In this document: piece after piece, positions 11,003-21,991 of the stretch
Layout of the letters: every line of letters starts with the position of its first letter
Position numbering within the stretch: position 1 is the stretch's first letter
Source of the DNA: Gamsiella multidivaricata
Lineage: Eukaryota; Mortierellomycota; Mortierellomycetes; Mortierellales; Mortierellaceae
Direction: 5' to 3'
Length of the DNA: 64,000 nucleotides
Assembly: GCF_025024155.1 (NCBI RefSeq)
Contig: NW_026251770.1
Span: forward strand, 62,001 to 126,000
Program-made: the position numbers and the translations under genes
Notes under the pieces: model-generated
The model's database searches: none
What the model was told of the DNA's origin: nothing
Seen by the model: only the letters and a program-made list of their open reading frames with translations

Positions 11003-12705
11003 GAGACAGAAGAATGAAAGAGAGCGATGGAGTGAATGGAGAAAGAGAAAGAGAAAGAGAAAGAGATAGAGAGAAGATTATAAAAAAAGCAAAGTGAGAT
11101 AGACTACAGCTGGATAAGCGAGATGAGAGATGAGAAGGTAAAAGGGACAGGAAAGAAAAGAAAAAGAAAAGGCACGAAACGAAGGAATGGGCTCTAAACG
11201 GGTATTGGTGGAGATGGAGGGGAGATGGCGATGGAGTGGGGTAGGGTGCGTCAGGAGGGAGGAAGGGCGGATTCGTTACAGACGAACTTCGTCGTCGAGT
11301 CGGGAGGGGAATGGAAGGATGGAGGGATCGATGAGAGAATGGAAGGGAGGGGGAGGGGGAAAGATGATGAGCAAAAGAAAAAGAAAAAAGAAAAAAGAAA
11401 AAAAGAAAAAAGAGAGAGCGAGGAGAAGAGAGAAGGAGGAGGAGACGAAATTACAATGAGGACCCCCAGTGGCGAAACAGAAACACAATAATATCATCAT
11501 TCGATTTGGTTCCGTGTTTGTGCTTTGCGCTTTGCGCTTTGCACTTTGCACTTTGTGGTCACTCTTCACCCTTCCCTCTCCCTCCCTTGTGGCGAATGAG
11601 TACTCTTTTCATAGTAATTTCTTACCAGGAAGGAAGGGTAGGGAGGGAGGATGGTCGCTGTTGCCGCCACTGTCGTCCACCAAGGGACTGTCCTGAACAA
11701 AAAAGACGCGCGAAGGAGGAGCTGGCTGGCGCCACTACTCTGTATCCCACATCCTTACTACGAGAGCCCCTTTTTTTATTTATCCCTGGCTTTATTTTAT
11801 TCACTACGTTCCACCACGTTTAATGCTTCAATACTTCAATGGGCCACATGGGAGGAAAGCAGGCACCACATCATTTATACGCGACAGCCATAACGGAAAC
11901 CATCCCCATCCCCATCCCTCCCATCCCTCCCATCCCTCCCTCCCTTTTCGTTTTCAGCCACCAAATGCCCTTCCTTCCCTTCCGTTCCTTCTACGTCCAC
12001 AGGTCCCTACAGTGGGCTCTGAATATGAACGAACTCTGCTGCAGGAAACAGGTTCAGACAAACGCTGCTTAATGCAAACTTTCAACTCTCGGGTCGTGAG
12101 TTACCTGCTGCTGCTGCTGCTCCTGTTGATGCTGTGATCATCCATTATTCAATTGCTCTCAATCTACAAGGATAAAACTACATCCCCACGACGCAAGAAC
12201 ATGTGCGTGCACGCGTGCGTACAATATCCATACAGCATACAATCTACATGTACAGTGCACAACAGTATTTTTCATGCAGGATTTAACCAACAGCTACCAA
12301 CAACAACAAGAGAGGTTCTTCAACATCATAGTCATCTTCATCCAAATGAAGTGATAGATTGTCTGTAGTAAGTTAACTGTCATATTACATGTCTTCAAAT
12401 GGTCGACCCCTCCCCCACTCCTCCTCAGAGCAGAACCCAATGAGCATCTCACTCGAGTAAATCGACTCTTCTGAAATCGCATGGTGTGATTCGTTTCAAT
12501 CGGATGAATAGATTCAAAGAATTCTTACTCTGCTCGACCTGCACAGCAATGCTGAACTCGTTTTCGTCTTCAGGGACGAAACGAGACATGACATGACAAA
12601 GACAAAGGTAAAGACAAAGGACAAAGACAAAGGCAAAAATAATAATTGGTGGCGCAAAAAGTACCACTGAAATGGAACCTGAAACTCATGCCCTGCCCTG
12701 TCCTC
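11003..12705. other. Intergenic, purine-rich upstream region of the PP4R1-like gene
   Basis: Holds two GA-rich tracts on the plus strand (about 11018-11080 and 11370-11445), which are CT-rich on the coding strand of the PP4R1-like gene, and a CCATCC tandem stretch at about 11905-11945. The right part is the 3' flank of the next minus-strand gene. No supported gene. Confidence 0.5.
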
Positions 12706-14763
12706 TCACGACAAAGATGACTCCTGCTGCGCCTTGACCATCGCACCCCCCAAGAAGCTCCGGCCCTTCAACCTGCTCGTCACCAAATCAATCTGTTCGA
12801 TATGTGTCCTCAATGTCGACACCCCTCCTGTCCCTAGTCCACCTCCATCTCCACCTCCATCTTCCGGAGCCCTGACCATCTTTGGTCCCTCCTCTCCCGT
12901 CATTGCAACCCCCACCGCTGCATCTACGATCCTTTCCCTCAGAACCCCAATCTCCGCCTCGAATTCCGTCAGTTTCCAAAGTGCTGCCTGGATCTGCCCC
13001 ACCGTCGCCTTCCGTTGCCCATCTAGATCCTGGAGGAACTCGAGGTTCTCCCGGTATAAGGTTCGTTGGAGACGGTTCCCACCTAGACGTGACCATAACA
13101 TGGCCAGGGTCTCTTCGTGTGCTCGGTTCTGCTGTCGTCGCTCTTGGGTTCCGATTTCGTGGATGGATGATAGGATCTGGTCTAACATATCCAGGCTAAA
13201 AAAAAAAAAAAAAGAGAGGGCAACATGAAAATAAAGAGAGTGAAATGGGTGGTCAGAGGTGGCATGTCCATTGGCTATGGGAAGAATAATGTGTGTGTGT
13301 GTGGGGGGGGGGGGGGGGGGGGGGGGGGGCAGCTGGTATGCGAGAGAGTACCTTTGTAAGACTTCCTGCGATTGCATGATAAGATCCCGGATATGGTTCC
13401 TGGCATCCTCCATCGTCGAAACATACAGCTGCTGAAGCTTCTTCTCACTCGCCGCAATTTCCATGCCTATGAATCGAGTAATAATAAAAAAAAAAAAAGG
13501 CAAGGGATCGTTTAAAAACAAAAGAAAGAAGACACCATGCTAGAAATCCAAATAATCCGAAAAGAACACCTTACCAAGCGTGCCCGCAAAGAAATCCAGT
13601 ACCCTATCCCAAACCCTACCTACTCCCAACCCCAACCCCTCCTCACTCCCCCCACCTAACAACCTCCGCTGCTGTCTCTCCAACTGGTCCAATTCAATCC
13701 GCAGGTACACGTTTCGGATCACCAACCCATCCACACATCCATTCGCCCGCGCCTGTAAGAACTGCATCTGTCTCGTCGTCGTCTTGGCCCGCGTATGGAA
13801 CGCCTGCAATTGTCCCACCAACAACTCCTTCGCCTCCTCCGCCAACGTCGAGTGCTTCACCAACACCTTCAAATCCACCACCGCCAGTTCCGCCCGCTTC
13901 AACAACATCGCCATGGGTGGACCGCTCTGTCGCGTATGCACCGATAATCCATACGGATCATCCGCTTCCTCACCTTCACCTTCCTCTTCCTCCCCCCCGT
14001 CTCCTTCCCCCTCCTCACCCGCGGTATTGCCGCTGAGATCCCAACCTCCCGATCCACTCTCGCCCTGTGTCCGTGAGCTGCCGCTGCTGCCCTTGGGCTT
14101 GCTTTTCCGTCCAAGCAATCTCCCAAGCTTATCCCTCACCCGCTTGCGCTTGTTCTTTGGCAAGAATCCCGGGTTCAGGGCGCTCAACGTATCCGCGATC
14201 ATCTCATACGACGCCGCCTGCTTATTCACGAGCTCTGCAAAATTCGGGATATGCAGCATACCGAGATCCGAAGACGATGATGATCTCGAACAGTCGATCA
14301 GACTCGATACCAACGGGATCTTACACACCACCCGCGCTTGGATTTCGGACCGAAAGATCGAAAGACTCCTGGTCAGCGTTGCGAGGAGTAAGATGATCAC
14401 GACCAGCGCCAGGAGGAACGAGAATAGTGGCCGGAGGATGATCACTGTGCCGAGAATCAGATCCCAGAGATAGGAGACTATCCCGTAGAGGGACCGACCG
14501 AGCTGACGGTTGGCCATCTTGCCATAGTGCGTATCGCTCCAGCTGCTGTTGCTGTTGCTACTGTAGGACGCCTCTGCATGGGATGGTGAGGGCGATGGAG
14601 AGAATGATTGTGATTGGGATTGTGAATGAGATTCGGAATGCTGCGAGTATGAAGTCGACGCCGACCGTTGGAGCGCTGTCGAACGCTGCTGCTGGTCCTG
14701 CGTATTCTTCTTCCGCCGCCTGGTAGTCGGCTCTTTGCTGTCCTTGAGTTCCTTGATATCCAT
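12706..14763 (-). CDS. Membrane-anchored coiled-coil protein, function unknown
   Basis: Three exons, 14763-13575, 13466-13352 and 13195-12706, give 597 residues. The start chosen is the ATG of MDIKELKD; the frame is open upstream but has no earlier ATG. Residues 1-80 are Ser/Gln-rich and disordered. A hydrophobic block at about 92-130 forms one long or two short transmembrane helices. A Lys-rich patch and an acidic Glu/Gly run follow. The C-terminal half is helical with strong coiled-coil character (for example EKKLQQLYVSTMEDARNHIR and the segment around WSRLGGNRLQRTLYRENL). It resembles uncharacterised fungal membrane coiled-coil proteins whose C-terminal block carries a WxRLGGN motif, but I cannot name a family. 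It lies 340 bases downstream of eIF6 on the same strand. Intron 2 holds a CA repeat joined to a run of 27 C (coding strand). Confidence 0.7.
13303..13329 (+). repeat. 27-base G homopolymer next to a GT repeat, inside an intron
   Basis: A (GT)n stretch at about 13290-13302 runs directly into 27 G. It sits in intron 13351-13196 of the membrane coiled-coil gene, so the transcript carries a poly-C tract near the 5' splice site. Confidence 0.9.
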
Positions 14764-15103
14764 AGTCTGTTCGTTGCTGTTGTTGCTGTTGTTTGTTTTT
14801 CTTTCTGTGCAATGGTTGAAATGCGAATGAGAGCTAGCTGTGCTGTTGGTCCTAGTCTGATAATAATATAGTCGCAAAGATGGAACTGAAGGCAAGAGCG
14901 GGGGTCAAGAGCGCCAAGCCCAAAGATTACTTAATACAGGCATCCCCACTCCCTCCTCCACACATTTGCTTTTCGCTTCTTATTTGACATGTTTATGTAT
15001 GTTGCTGTTCCTCCCGCTTTCCACTTTAAAATGAGATATGTATCTACATGCAATCCTAGGTCTCTGTAGTAATTTTCCTTCCTCCTGGGCAAAACGTGGG
15101 GGT
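14764..15103. other. Short spacer between eIF6 and the membrane coiled-coil gene
   Basis: Both flanking genes are on the minus strand. This 340-base stretch must hold the 3' UTR of eIF6 and the promoter/5' UTR of the downstream gene. No distinct element seen. Confidence 0.5.
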
Positions 15104-16706
15104 TTACACCATCGAGTCAACCAGGGAATCACGCATATCCTCAACAATGGCACTGGGTCCGTTATCCTGGAGTTTGAAGACGCCCTCGATGACCGACAAC
15201 TCTATTGAGGTCGTGTCGAGACCCGCAAAGGCGCACCAGTCATTGACCAACAATCCAGCACCAATCACATCCGAACCACGGTTCACTGTACCAGCGACCA
15301 CTATTTTTTTTTGTATCAATGTACATTAGGTAAGTTGCAAGCTCGATAATTCCATTAAAGACAAAAAAAAAAGAAAAGGTAGGAGTAAAAGCAACAGGAA
15401 GACTTACAAGGAACTTGAAGCAAGGTTGACAATTCATCCTGGTCCTGAATAGACGTACGGGGGTGGACCTACCAAACCCAAACCAAACAAGAAAAATCAA
15501 TTAGAATACGTACACAACACAATTCCATAACAACTGCCCCTTCCACTCCGACGATAAAAAAAAAAAAAAAAAAGCTTTCTCAATCTTACCAGACCACCCT
15601 GGTTGCTCAATGCACAATAAGATCCGACCAAGACATTATCCGCGATCGTCTGACGGAAGACCTCGACCTTCAACACATCTGCAATGATCTCCTCCGTCTC
15701 CCGATCGATATCCGGGTGAACCAAGGCCACATAATCATTACAGGCGATCACGTTGCCCAACGCCGACAGACGCTCCTCCACACGCTGGATCGCAACCTTC
15801 TCCGGCAACGAATTCCTCAAATGCTGAAGCTCCTGATCTGTCGTCGTCGACGGCACCAGGAGACCGTGGCGGTTACCGACGCAGAGACGTCCGATAATAC
15901 GGGTGCCCGCAATGCTCGTGTGCACAATCGGGATCACATCCTTCAACTCGGCCTCAAAGACACTGTTAGCAGTAAGAGAGGTAGGGGAGATCGAGAGCAC
16001 AGCAAAAAGCGGGCATAGGAAGGAAGGGGAGGAGGAGGAGGAGGAAAATGTTGTGTCAGTCGCATGTTCTTCTGTTGAAGGGAAGGAAATAAAGACGATT
16101 AACGTTGCACTTTTCATTTTCTTTTTTACCTGTAAAAGTTCTCGGAACCACCGATGGCGACCAAGCAGTAGCTGTTGGTGAGCATGGCAAACACGCCAAT
16201 CTCGTTGTTGTTTTCGAATTGAGCACCTATATCATTAAAAAAAAAACACCCCAGCAGCAGTAGGAGAGAGTTTGTCAGCAATCCGCAGTTCTTTTTTTCT
16301 GAACCAACAAAAAAAAAAAAGAGGACATGATCCTGATCCTGAATGTTGATATGATCGAACGATTGTATCCTTGACTCCCGACTGAAGCATTCCTCCCAGT
16401 CCTTACTGAGCGAATGTTGTCTGTCTGCTGAAGAATAGAGTAATATTGTCCATTGAGACCTATTTGCGGGAGGGGAGTTTTTTTTTTTTTTTCTTTTTTT
16501 TGGGAGCTCCTCTCTATCGCCCTGCGCCCCGGTGCTGTCTGCAATATCCTGGGTCTGTTATTATTATTATTTTGTGGTAGTCCTCGTAAAGATCCGATTG
16601 GCATCCTTCTTCTCCTGCTTCGAATGTCTGTCCATGCCAAAAAGACTCCCTCGTCCCGAAAAATAATAAAAGCATGAATAATTCTTTTGCACCTACGGAC
16701 AGCCAT
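15104..16706 (-). CDS. TIF6: Eukaryotic translation initiation factor 6 (ribosome anti-association factor)
   Basis: Five exons: 16706-16697, 16226-16130, 15962-15590, 15468-15408 and 15300-15104; 245 residues, the family's usual length. The product starts [19 protein letters not shown] and keeps the pentein-fold signatures, for example [39 protein letters not shown] and [16 protein letters not shown]. eIF6 binds the 60S subunit in the nucleolus and cytoplasm, helps pre-60S maturation and blocks premature joining to 40S. The first coding exon is only ten bases (ATGGCTGTCC), followed by a 470-base intron with donor GTAGGT; joining it to the next exon restores the conserved MAVRAQFE start. Identity is clear from sequence; the tiny first exon is inferred from family knowledge and phase. 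Confidence 0.95.
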
Positions 16707-17533
16707 GACGATAAAAAGTAATAGAAATGTAGAGGAATGAGGAGAGTGCCTGGGATGCTCTTTCTTTGGCGATGCCTTTAAACAAAAAAAAAAAAAAAAA
16801 AAAAAAAAAAGGTTGCCCCGCAGCAAACACTGGTGGCTTATTCACACAACTTTTTTTTGTTGTGGTCCCTCAGCGGGTTCGTCGTCACTTTCATCCGCAG
16901 TTCGCGTTGGAGTTCGCGTTTTTCACTCCGCAGGCCCCAGGGTGGCAAAAGGTCATGAGGGAACTTCCCTTCCACACCTCCTCTTCACCACCTCGTTTGC
17001 TTCTCCCTCACCTCCTCGCTCGCCTCTCCTTCGCTTCCTCGCTTGCTGGCAAACGTGCGAATATATAGCCTGTTGCGTCACTGGAAACACTGCGCTATCA
17101 TCCTATTTTCGTCTCTTCACCTGCTCATTCTTCATTATAATACGTTAAGGAATTGGTTCTATTTGATCACAAGCGAAAAGTCAATGTTGCTCATTGCTGA
17201 TGGAACTAGCATTAGTGGCAGAGGTTACTAGGGGGACACCGAGAAAGAAAGGTGGCGCTATATGCTGGTGTGCCTGACTTCCCGTCATTTGCTTCCCTTC
17301 GTTTCATCCAATTGCTGCCGGAGGGGAACTGGTGACTGTGAACGTCCTAGTAGGTCTTCCGTGGAACCTGCTCATTGAGGCCCCTTCGGCAGAGGACGTC
17401 AATGGGTATGGGTCTCCAGCGATTCTATGTTCTTCAGTTATACAAAAATTAAATATCAGTTGCAGATAGCTATATAATATTCTAATATTCTTAGCGACCA
17501 CCGCACCCAGTCCATTAACTCGAACATTCGACA
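16707..17533. other. Divergent intergenic region, no supported gene
   Basis: Between eIF6 (minus) and the plus-strand ORF at 17534. Holds an A28 run at about 16783-16810. Open frames here are short and without motifs. Confidence 0.5.
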
Positions 17534-17986
17534 ATGCAAGCAAGTCTCCTAGAGGACGATGATATCCAGGATCCCTCATGGGCTGCATTCCTTGCACATG
17601 CTCCTGGGACAGAATACTTTATGCAATTGAAGCGACCTCGGGACATTACATATCTGGATTTCCTTCGATATTGCCGAGTGTGCAGGTCACAAAAGGACAT
17701 CTATAGTGGAGTATGGCTATCCACGATCTTACCATCTCTAAGAAACAGTGGGAATCGTCTTTTGGAACAGGAGTGCGCAAGACTAGATCGGGAGTGGAGG
17801 AGAGATGCAGCACAAATTGAGACTTTCTGGTCCAGTCTACATGCCAATGAGATTAAGCAGGCCGATGCGCTTCTGAACGAAGAGCGCATGCTCCACCTGA
17901 AGCGAAACGCTGTTGGACAGTTAAATATAACTGTTGAAGACTACACTAGGAGAACAGAGGAAAGTCTTGGTATGTACATTAGTTGA
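17534..17986 (+). CDS. Hypothetical coiled-coil ORF (possibly first exon of a larger gene)
   Basis: An ATG-initiated frame of 150 codons. The first third holds DPSWAAFLAHAPGTEYF and a short Cys pair (YCRVC); the rest is charged and helical (for example LEQECARLDREWRRDAAQIE), a likely coiled coil. A good 5' splice site (TTG|GTATGT, 17969/17970) lies just before the frame ends, so the stop at 17984-17986 may be intronic. I could not find a continuing exon with confidence: a 260-codon plus frame (18137-18919) follows in which the ubiquitin-like domain also lies. I do not recognise the family. It could be an independent gene or part of the ubiquitin-related locus downstream. Confidence 0.4.
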   Translation: MQASLLEDDDIQDPSWAAFLAHAPGTEYFMQLKRPRDITYLDFLRYCRVCRSQKDIYSGVWLSTILPSLRNSGNRLLEQECARLDREWRRDAAQIETFWSSLHANEIKQADALLNEERMLHLKRNAVGQLNITVEDYTRRTEESLGMYIS

Positions 17987-18757
17987 CATCTGAAGGGGTA
18001 AAGTTGAAGAGTACTGACATACATAACTAAGTTCGTTGTTAATTTTATTGGCCGCCAATGGGCATATGCAAGGACGTGGAGGCAAGAGTGACATCCTGCA
18101 TGGACATCATTCAGGGTCTGTTTTCTTGGACAGTCCATGACACAAAACGCGATAATCGCGTTTGCGGTTGTGAACACAAAACATATTCTGGCATGGAAAA
18201 TAGTGTTTGATTGGCTACTTGTCCAGTTTAAGTTTTTTGCAGCCGAAGAGCCAATAACAAATGGAGTCAATTCTCACCAGTGCTGTGGGTTGAGTGTAGA
18301 GTGGCTGTATTCTTGCCGAGCAATTCTTTGGTACATCGGCGGTACTTTCAGCTATTCTAGGACATTGGTGGACTTTAAGGGTGGCGGGGCTGATGATGGT
18401 GGAGGTGAGATATTTACTCGCTACATGTACCTTTTGCCTCATTTCCGCTCGAAGAAGTCTCTTCATCATACAGTTTTTACAGTGGTCCAGAGGAAGTTCA
18501 GTGAGCTCGTACAACGTTCTCAACGTGCAGGAGCGATATTCGCATGGTGGGGCGTAGACAGGCAAGAGAAGCAGCGCATCATGTATTCTTATCTGTGGTC
18601 CTTGAGCAATCTAGTATTCATGAACGAGTTCTGCATTGAAAGGAAACTGAACAAGGGAGGCTATTATCTTTATCTCATGACCTTTCCATCGAGAAAAAAG
18701 AAAATCTCTCTTCTTTCCCCTCTCAGCTGCCTTGTTGTTCGTTCCCGTTTATCCATC

Positions 18758-20163
18758 ATGGAGGTCAAATTCCACCTGAAAGAAGAACCAAACGTGGTTT
18801 ATACCTTTGTCGTATCCTCTTCTAACACACCAATCGTACAGATACGGCAGAGCATTGCATCAGCAATCCACGTAACTCCCAGCATTATCATTCTTTCATT
18901 TACGGACCGTGAGGTATAAAAACATCGCCCAGAGTTGTTTCCTAAATGTTGCATATTGTGAGTCCCTTATTGTACTCTATAGCCTGGTTCTTATTCTGAA
19001 TTATTAGATGCTGGACCACGAAATACTCTGCTCGTACGAGCTTACAGATACTGGTTCAATAAAGGTACATGTCACCTCCTACCTGATCTGTTGTAAAGCG
19101 AGAGGATATTGTCAACTATATACCCCTCATTCACCTCGAGACCCATTGAACAAGACTCTGGCGCTGAGCTACTCATCCAAATAAATTTACTATCACAGTA
19201 CAAATTTTACTGGGCTTAGGTTAACAATGTGTGGGCGGGTTTCGGAAACCAATATGGCTCCATAGTGAGATTTGGAAGGGTTCAGTACGCTGCGTTAAGG
19301 AGATACGGTATGAGAATTGTGCTTCATGGATGCAGGAGCCCTTTCGGCTGACGGACAAAATCTTTGCGTACGAGGACGAAGCGAGAAGTGGTCATCTCGG
19401 CTATATCGTTTGTTACAACAGCTCGTACCTTACACGCAAGAGTATGCACAAGATGTTTCAAGACGTCTCTCCGACAATAAGGCGACGCAGTGTCTTTGAC
19501 AGGGACACCGAGTCGAATCGCTTTCCTCATTATGAAAGCAAGTGTCAGGTCGAGGAAACAGTTGATCCCGGACCGAATGTCATAAATCCGCGATGCTTTA
19601 TCCCAGGTGGGCAAGATGCAGAATGGCATTGCAATCGGAAGGATGCTAATATTAACATACCTTCTACAATAGACCGACAATGACCCGTGCTGTACGATGG
19701 CTCTTTTCAATTTTGTTGCCAACAAGGGTGGGCTTCCTATGACGAAACGAATCCTTGAAAGTATCTCGACACATGTAGGAGCTCAACGGTGTTCCACTGT
19801 TTTCACAAAACGCGTTTTATTCTTTTTGAAAGCGGATCAAATTCAGCCATCTGCTTGTGACACATTATTATGTTTTTGCGCGGAGGATATGATGTCCTGG
19901 TTGAAAGTAACCAAGGATCTTCAAATTTCGGACGCCTACCCCACACAGACGAGAATCACGTCGCTCTGATCACACCCTTCAATGGATATGTCTGGGAGAT
20001 TGATAGTACCGAAGAAGGAGACGGAGCACTTTGCCTGGGCAAGGAAGGAACAGACTGGACAGACGTTGCAAAGAGGAGACTCGAGCGATGGACATATGCA
20101 GCATGGAAGACTCAGATTCTTAATGACGTGCATGTCATTACTGCCGAAAACTGTACAGTCTAG
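18758..20163 (+). CDS. Ubiquitin C-terminal hydrolase (peptidase C12)-like protein with N-terminal ubiquitin-like domain; exon chain unresolved
   Basis: Exons 18758-18913 and 19008-19064 join in frame to give a beta-grasp-like domain: MEVKFHLKEE, then a helix (IVQIRQSIASAI), then IIILSFTDREMLDHEILCSY. Further on, a segment starting after a CTACAATAG acceptor at 19673 reads TDNDPCCTMALFNFVANKGG, which aligns with the catalytic-cysteine box of UCH enzymes (NACGTxALLN). Then DENHVALITPFNGYVWEID aligns with the catalytic His and Asp strands (HFVSYxPxNGRLYELDG of the UCHL5/BAP1 type), followed by a DWTDVAKRRLERW helix as in that subgroup. Cys-to-His spacing is about 87 codons, close to the family. 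The Cys and His/Asp blocks are in different frames (change between about 19750 and 19950), and the region 19065-19672 is not resolved, so it is either an intron-rich gene or a pseudogene. The stop TAG is at 20161-20163. Confidence 0.5.
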
Positions 20164-20709
20164 ATACTTGACGACTCAAAATTTGCAGGAGCATTAGGAC
20201 GGTTTGCATATAGCGAAGGGTTGTATAGAGTAGTGGATTGCAATGAAGGATTGCTTATAGCGAAGAGTTGCTTTATACTGCAAATCCATATTTACGCGTC
20301 CAAATCTAAGTAGATCCATATATATTATTTATATCCATACATCTTTGTTATTTTATTTTTTTTTAATTTCTCCAAGAAAAAAAAAAAAAGCAAAAGCAAA
20401 ACGCGTGTATGTATTAGAGAGATGCAACAGATATTAGTAAATATATACAGCCGTAGATCGCGAAGGGTGATGTATCGGGTTTCGTCCGAAAGGAAAGAGG
20501 GGAGCGCGAGACAAAAAGCGAGAGAAAGGATGAATGCGAGTGAAAGAGGAGGGAGTGTCTATAAGAATAAAAAAAAATCAAAATAAAGCCCTCCTCGAAC
20601 GTGTATGTGTTGTATGTGTGTATGTGTGTAAGTGTATGTGTGTATATGTATGAGAATGAGAGATAGAGATAGAGAGAAAGGAACGCAGGGACGGATTGGA
20701 TGGACTCGT
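20164..20709. other. Convergent 3' flank, no supported gene
   Basis: AT-rich sequence between two converging genes, with a short A13 run at about 20378-20390 and a GA-rich stretch at about 20490-20560. Presumably both 3' UTRs. Confidence 0.5.
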
Positions 20710-21991
20710 CTATCGCCGACCATATTCATCGTATCCCTGATGCTGGTATCCACCTCCGACGTTCGAGGCTGCATAACCACCCCCAACGTTCGACGCCGCA
20801 TATCCTCCTCCCACATTCGGCGCCCCGTATCCACCGCCACCGCCCACATTCGACGCCGCATACCCGCCTCCTACGTTCGATGCCGCATATCCTCCACCGA
20901 CCTGCGACTCTGCATAATCACCATGTCCATACCCGTTATCGTATCCATGTCCATATCCTTGAGGATCATATCCACCCTGACCATGATGGTCATATCCGCC
21001 CTGGTGCTCATATCCTGCGGCGCCGCCATATCCATCATAACCCGCATTGGCGTCGTGTGCATAGTCGGCACCATAGTACTGCTGCTGCTGCTTTTGCGGT
21101 TGCACGGGTTCTTCTGCAGGCAAGGCCGCTTGCGCACTGTAGGGCGATTTTGCAGGCGCTGGCTCTGCAGGCTGGTCCCCAAGGTTGCGCAAGAACACCG
21201 TATCGGACTCGTAGCTGCGAGGATAGTCTTGATATTCGTCACCATTGATCTTGGATTGGAATTCTCTTGAAGGCTATTTTTCGAGCGAGCAAGAACGAGG
21301 GGGGGTTTTTTGAAAGGGAAAACAACTTGGTTAGAGAATGCGCTCCTTTTCTTTTCTTTCTTTTAAATGGCCTTCTCGCAACGTAAAAAAAAAAAAAAAA
21401 AAAAAAAATACATACCGAAAGCTTCCACTTTCTGAAGACCCAGATACCAATGGCGGCTGCGACAATAACCGATCCCACGACAATACCGGCCGTTTGAAGG
21501 TTACCCGTCGATCCGCCTCCACTGGTCTCCTTGCTGTTGCTTTGAGTCGGTATGGCCGCACTTGTACTGGTGCCCGTCGTCATTGAAGTACCAATATGCG
21601 TAGGCACTACTACTCCTCCTCCTCCACCAGCAACAGCAGTAGTTGTCTTGGACTTGGTCGGCTCTGTTGACGGAGTGGTCGTGGGTTGTTGTGTGATGGG
21701 AGCGATCGTGGTCGTGGGTACGTCTGTAGTGATGGGATCAACCGTGGTTGTGACCGGCAGAGGCGTTACCGGCGCAGGCGTTGTCGGTGCGACCGTACTC
21801 GTTACTGGCGGTGTTGTTGTTGTTGTACCAGCTGAGGGCGAAGGTGCAGGAGCATTGGGGACCTGTCCTCCATCTGGGTCCAAAGCCATTGGCATGATAT
21901 CGCCGGACATCTGAGGTTGAGGCAGGGTGTTGACGGTCGACACTGCCAGTGCCAGCACTAGCATGACCAGAGTCGTCTTTTTGATATGCAT
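20710..21991 (-). CDS. Mucin-like single-pass membrane protein with repeated Gly-rich tail
   Basis: Two exons, 21991-21416 and 21273-20710, give 379 residues. A signal peptide (1-22) precedes a Thr/Pro/Ser-rich ectodomain (about 50-160) suited to dense O-mannosylation. A transmembrane helix (about 168-186) is followed by basic residues FRKWK, and then by a cytoplasmic tail. The tail holds SYESDTVFLRNL and ends in a tandem array of GGGYAASNV units. The layout resembles fungal wall-stress sensors (Mid2/Wsc type), but no WSC domain is present, so sensor function is an inference from architecture only. The intron holds a long coding-strand T run. Upstream of the start there is a coding-strand pyrimidine tract (22137-22215). 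Confidence 0.7.
20725..20930 (-). repeat. Coding tandem repeat, GGGYAASNV units
   Basis: Six near-identical units of about 27-36 bases (plus-strand core CGTTCGACGCCGCATA with variants) encode the Gly/Tyr/Ala/Ser tail of the mucin-like membrane protein. The number of units is likely variable between strains (inference). The units are translated and contiguous, without spacers. Confidence 0.85.

Noticed and set aside
20725..20930. Tandem array resembling a CRISPR-like repeat
   Set aside because: Units are contiguous, without spacers, and are translated as a Gly-rich tail in a eukaryotic gene.
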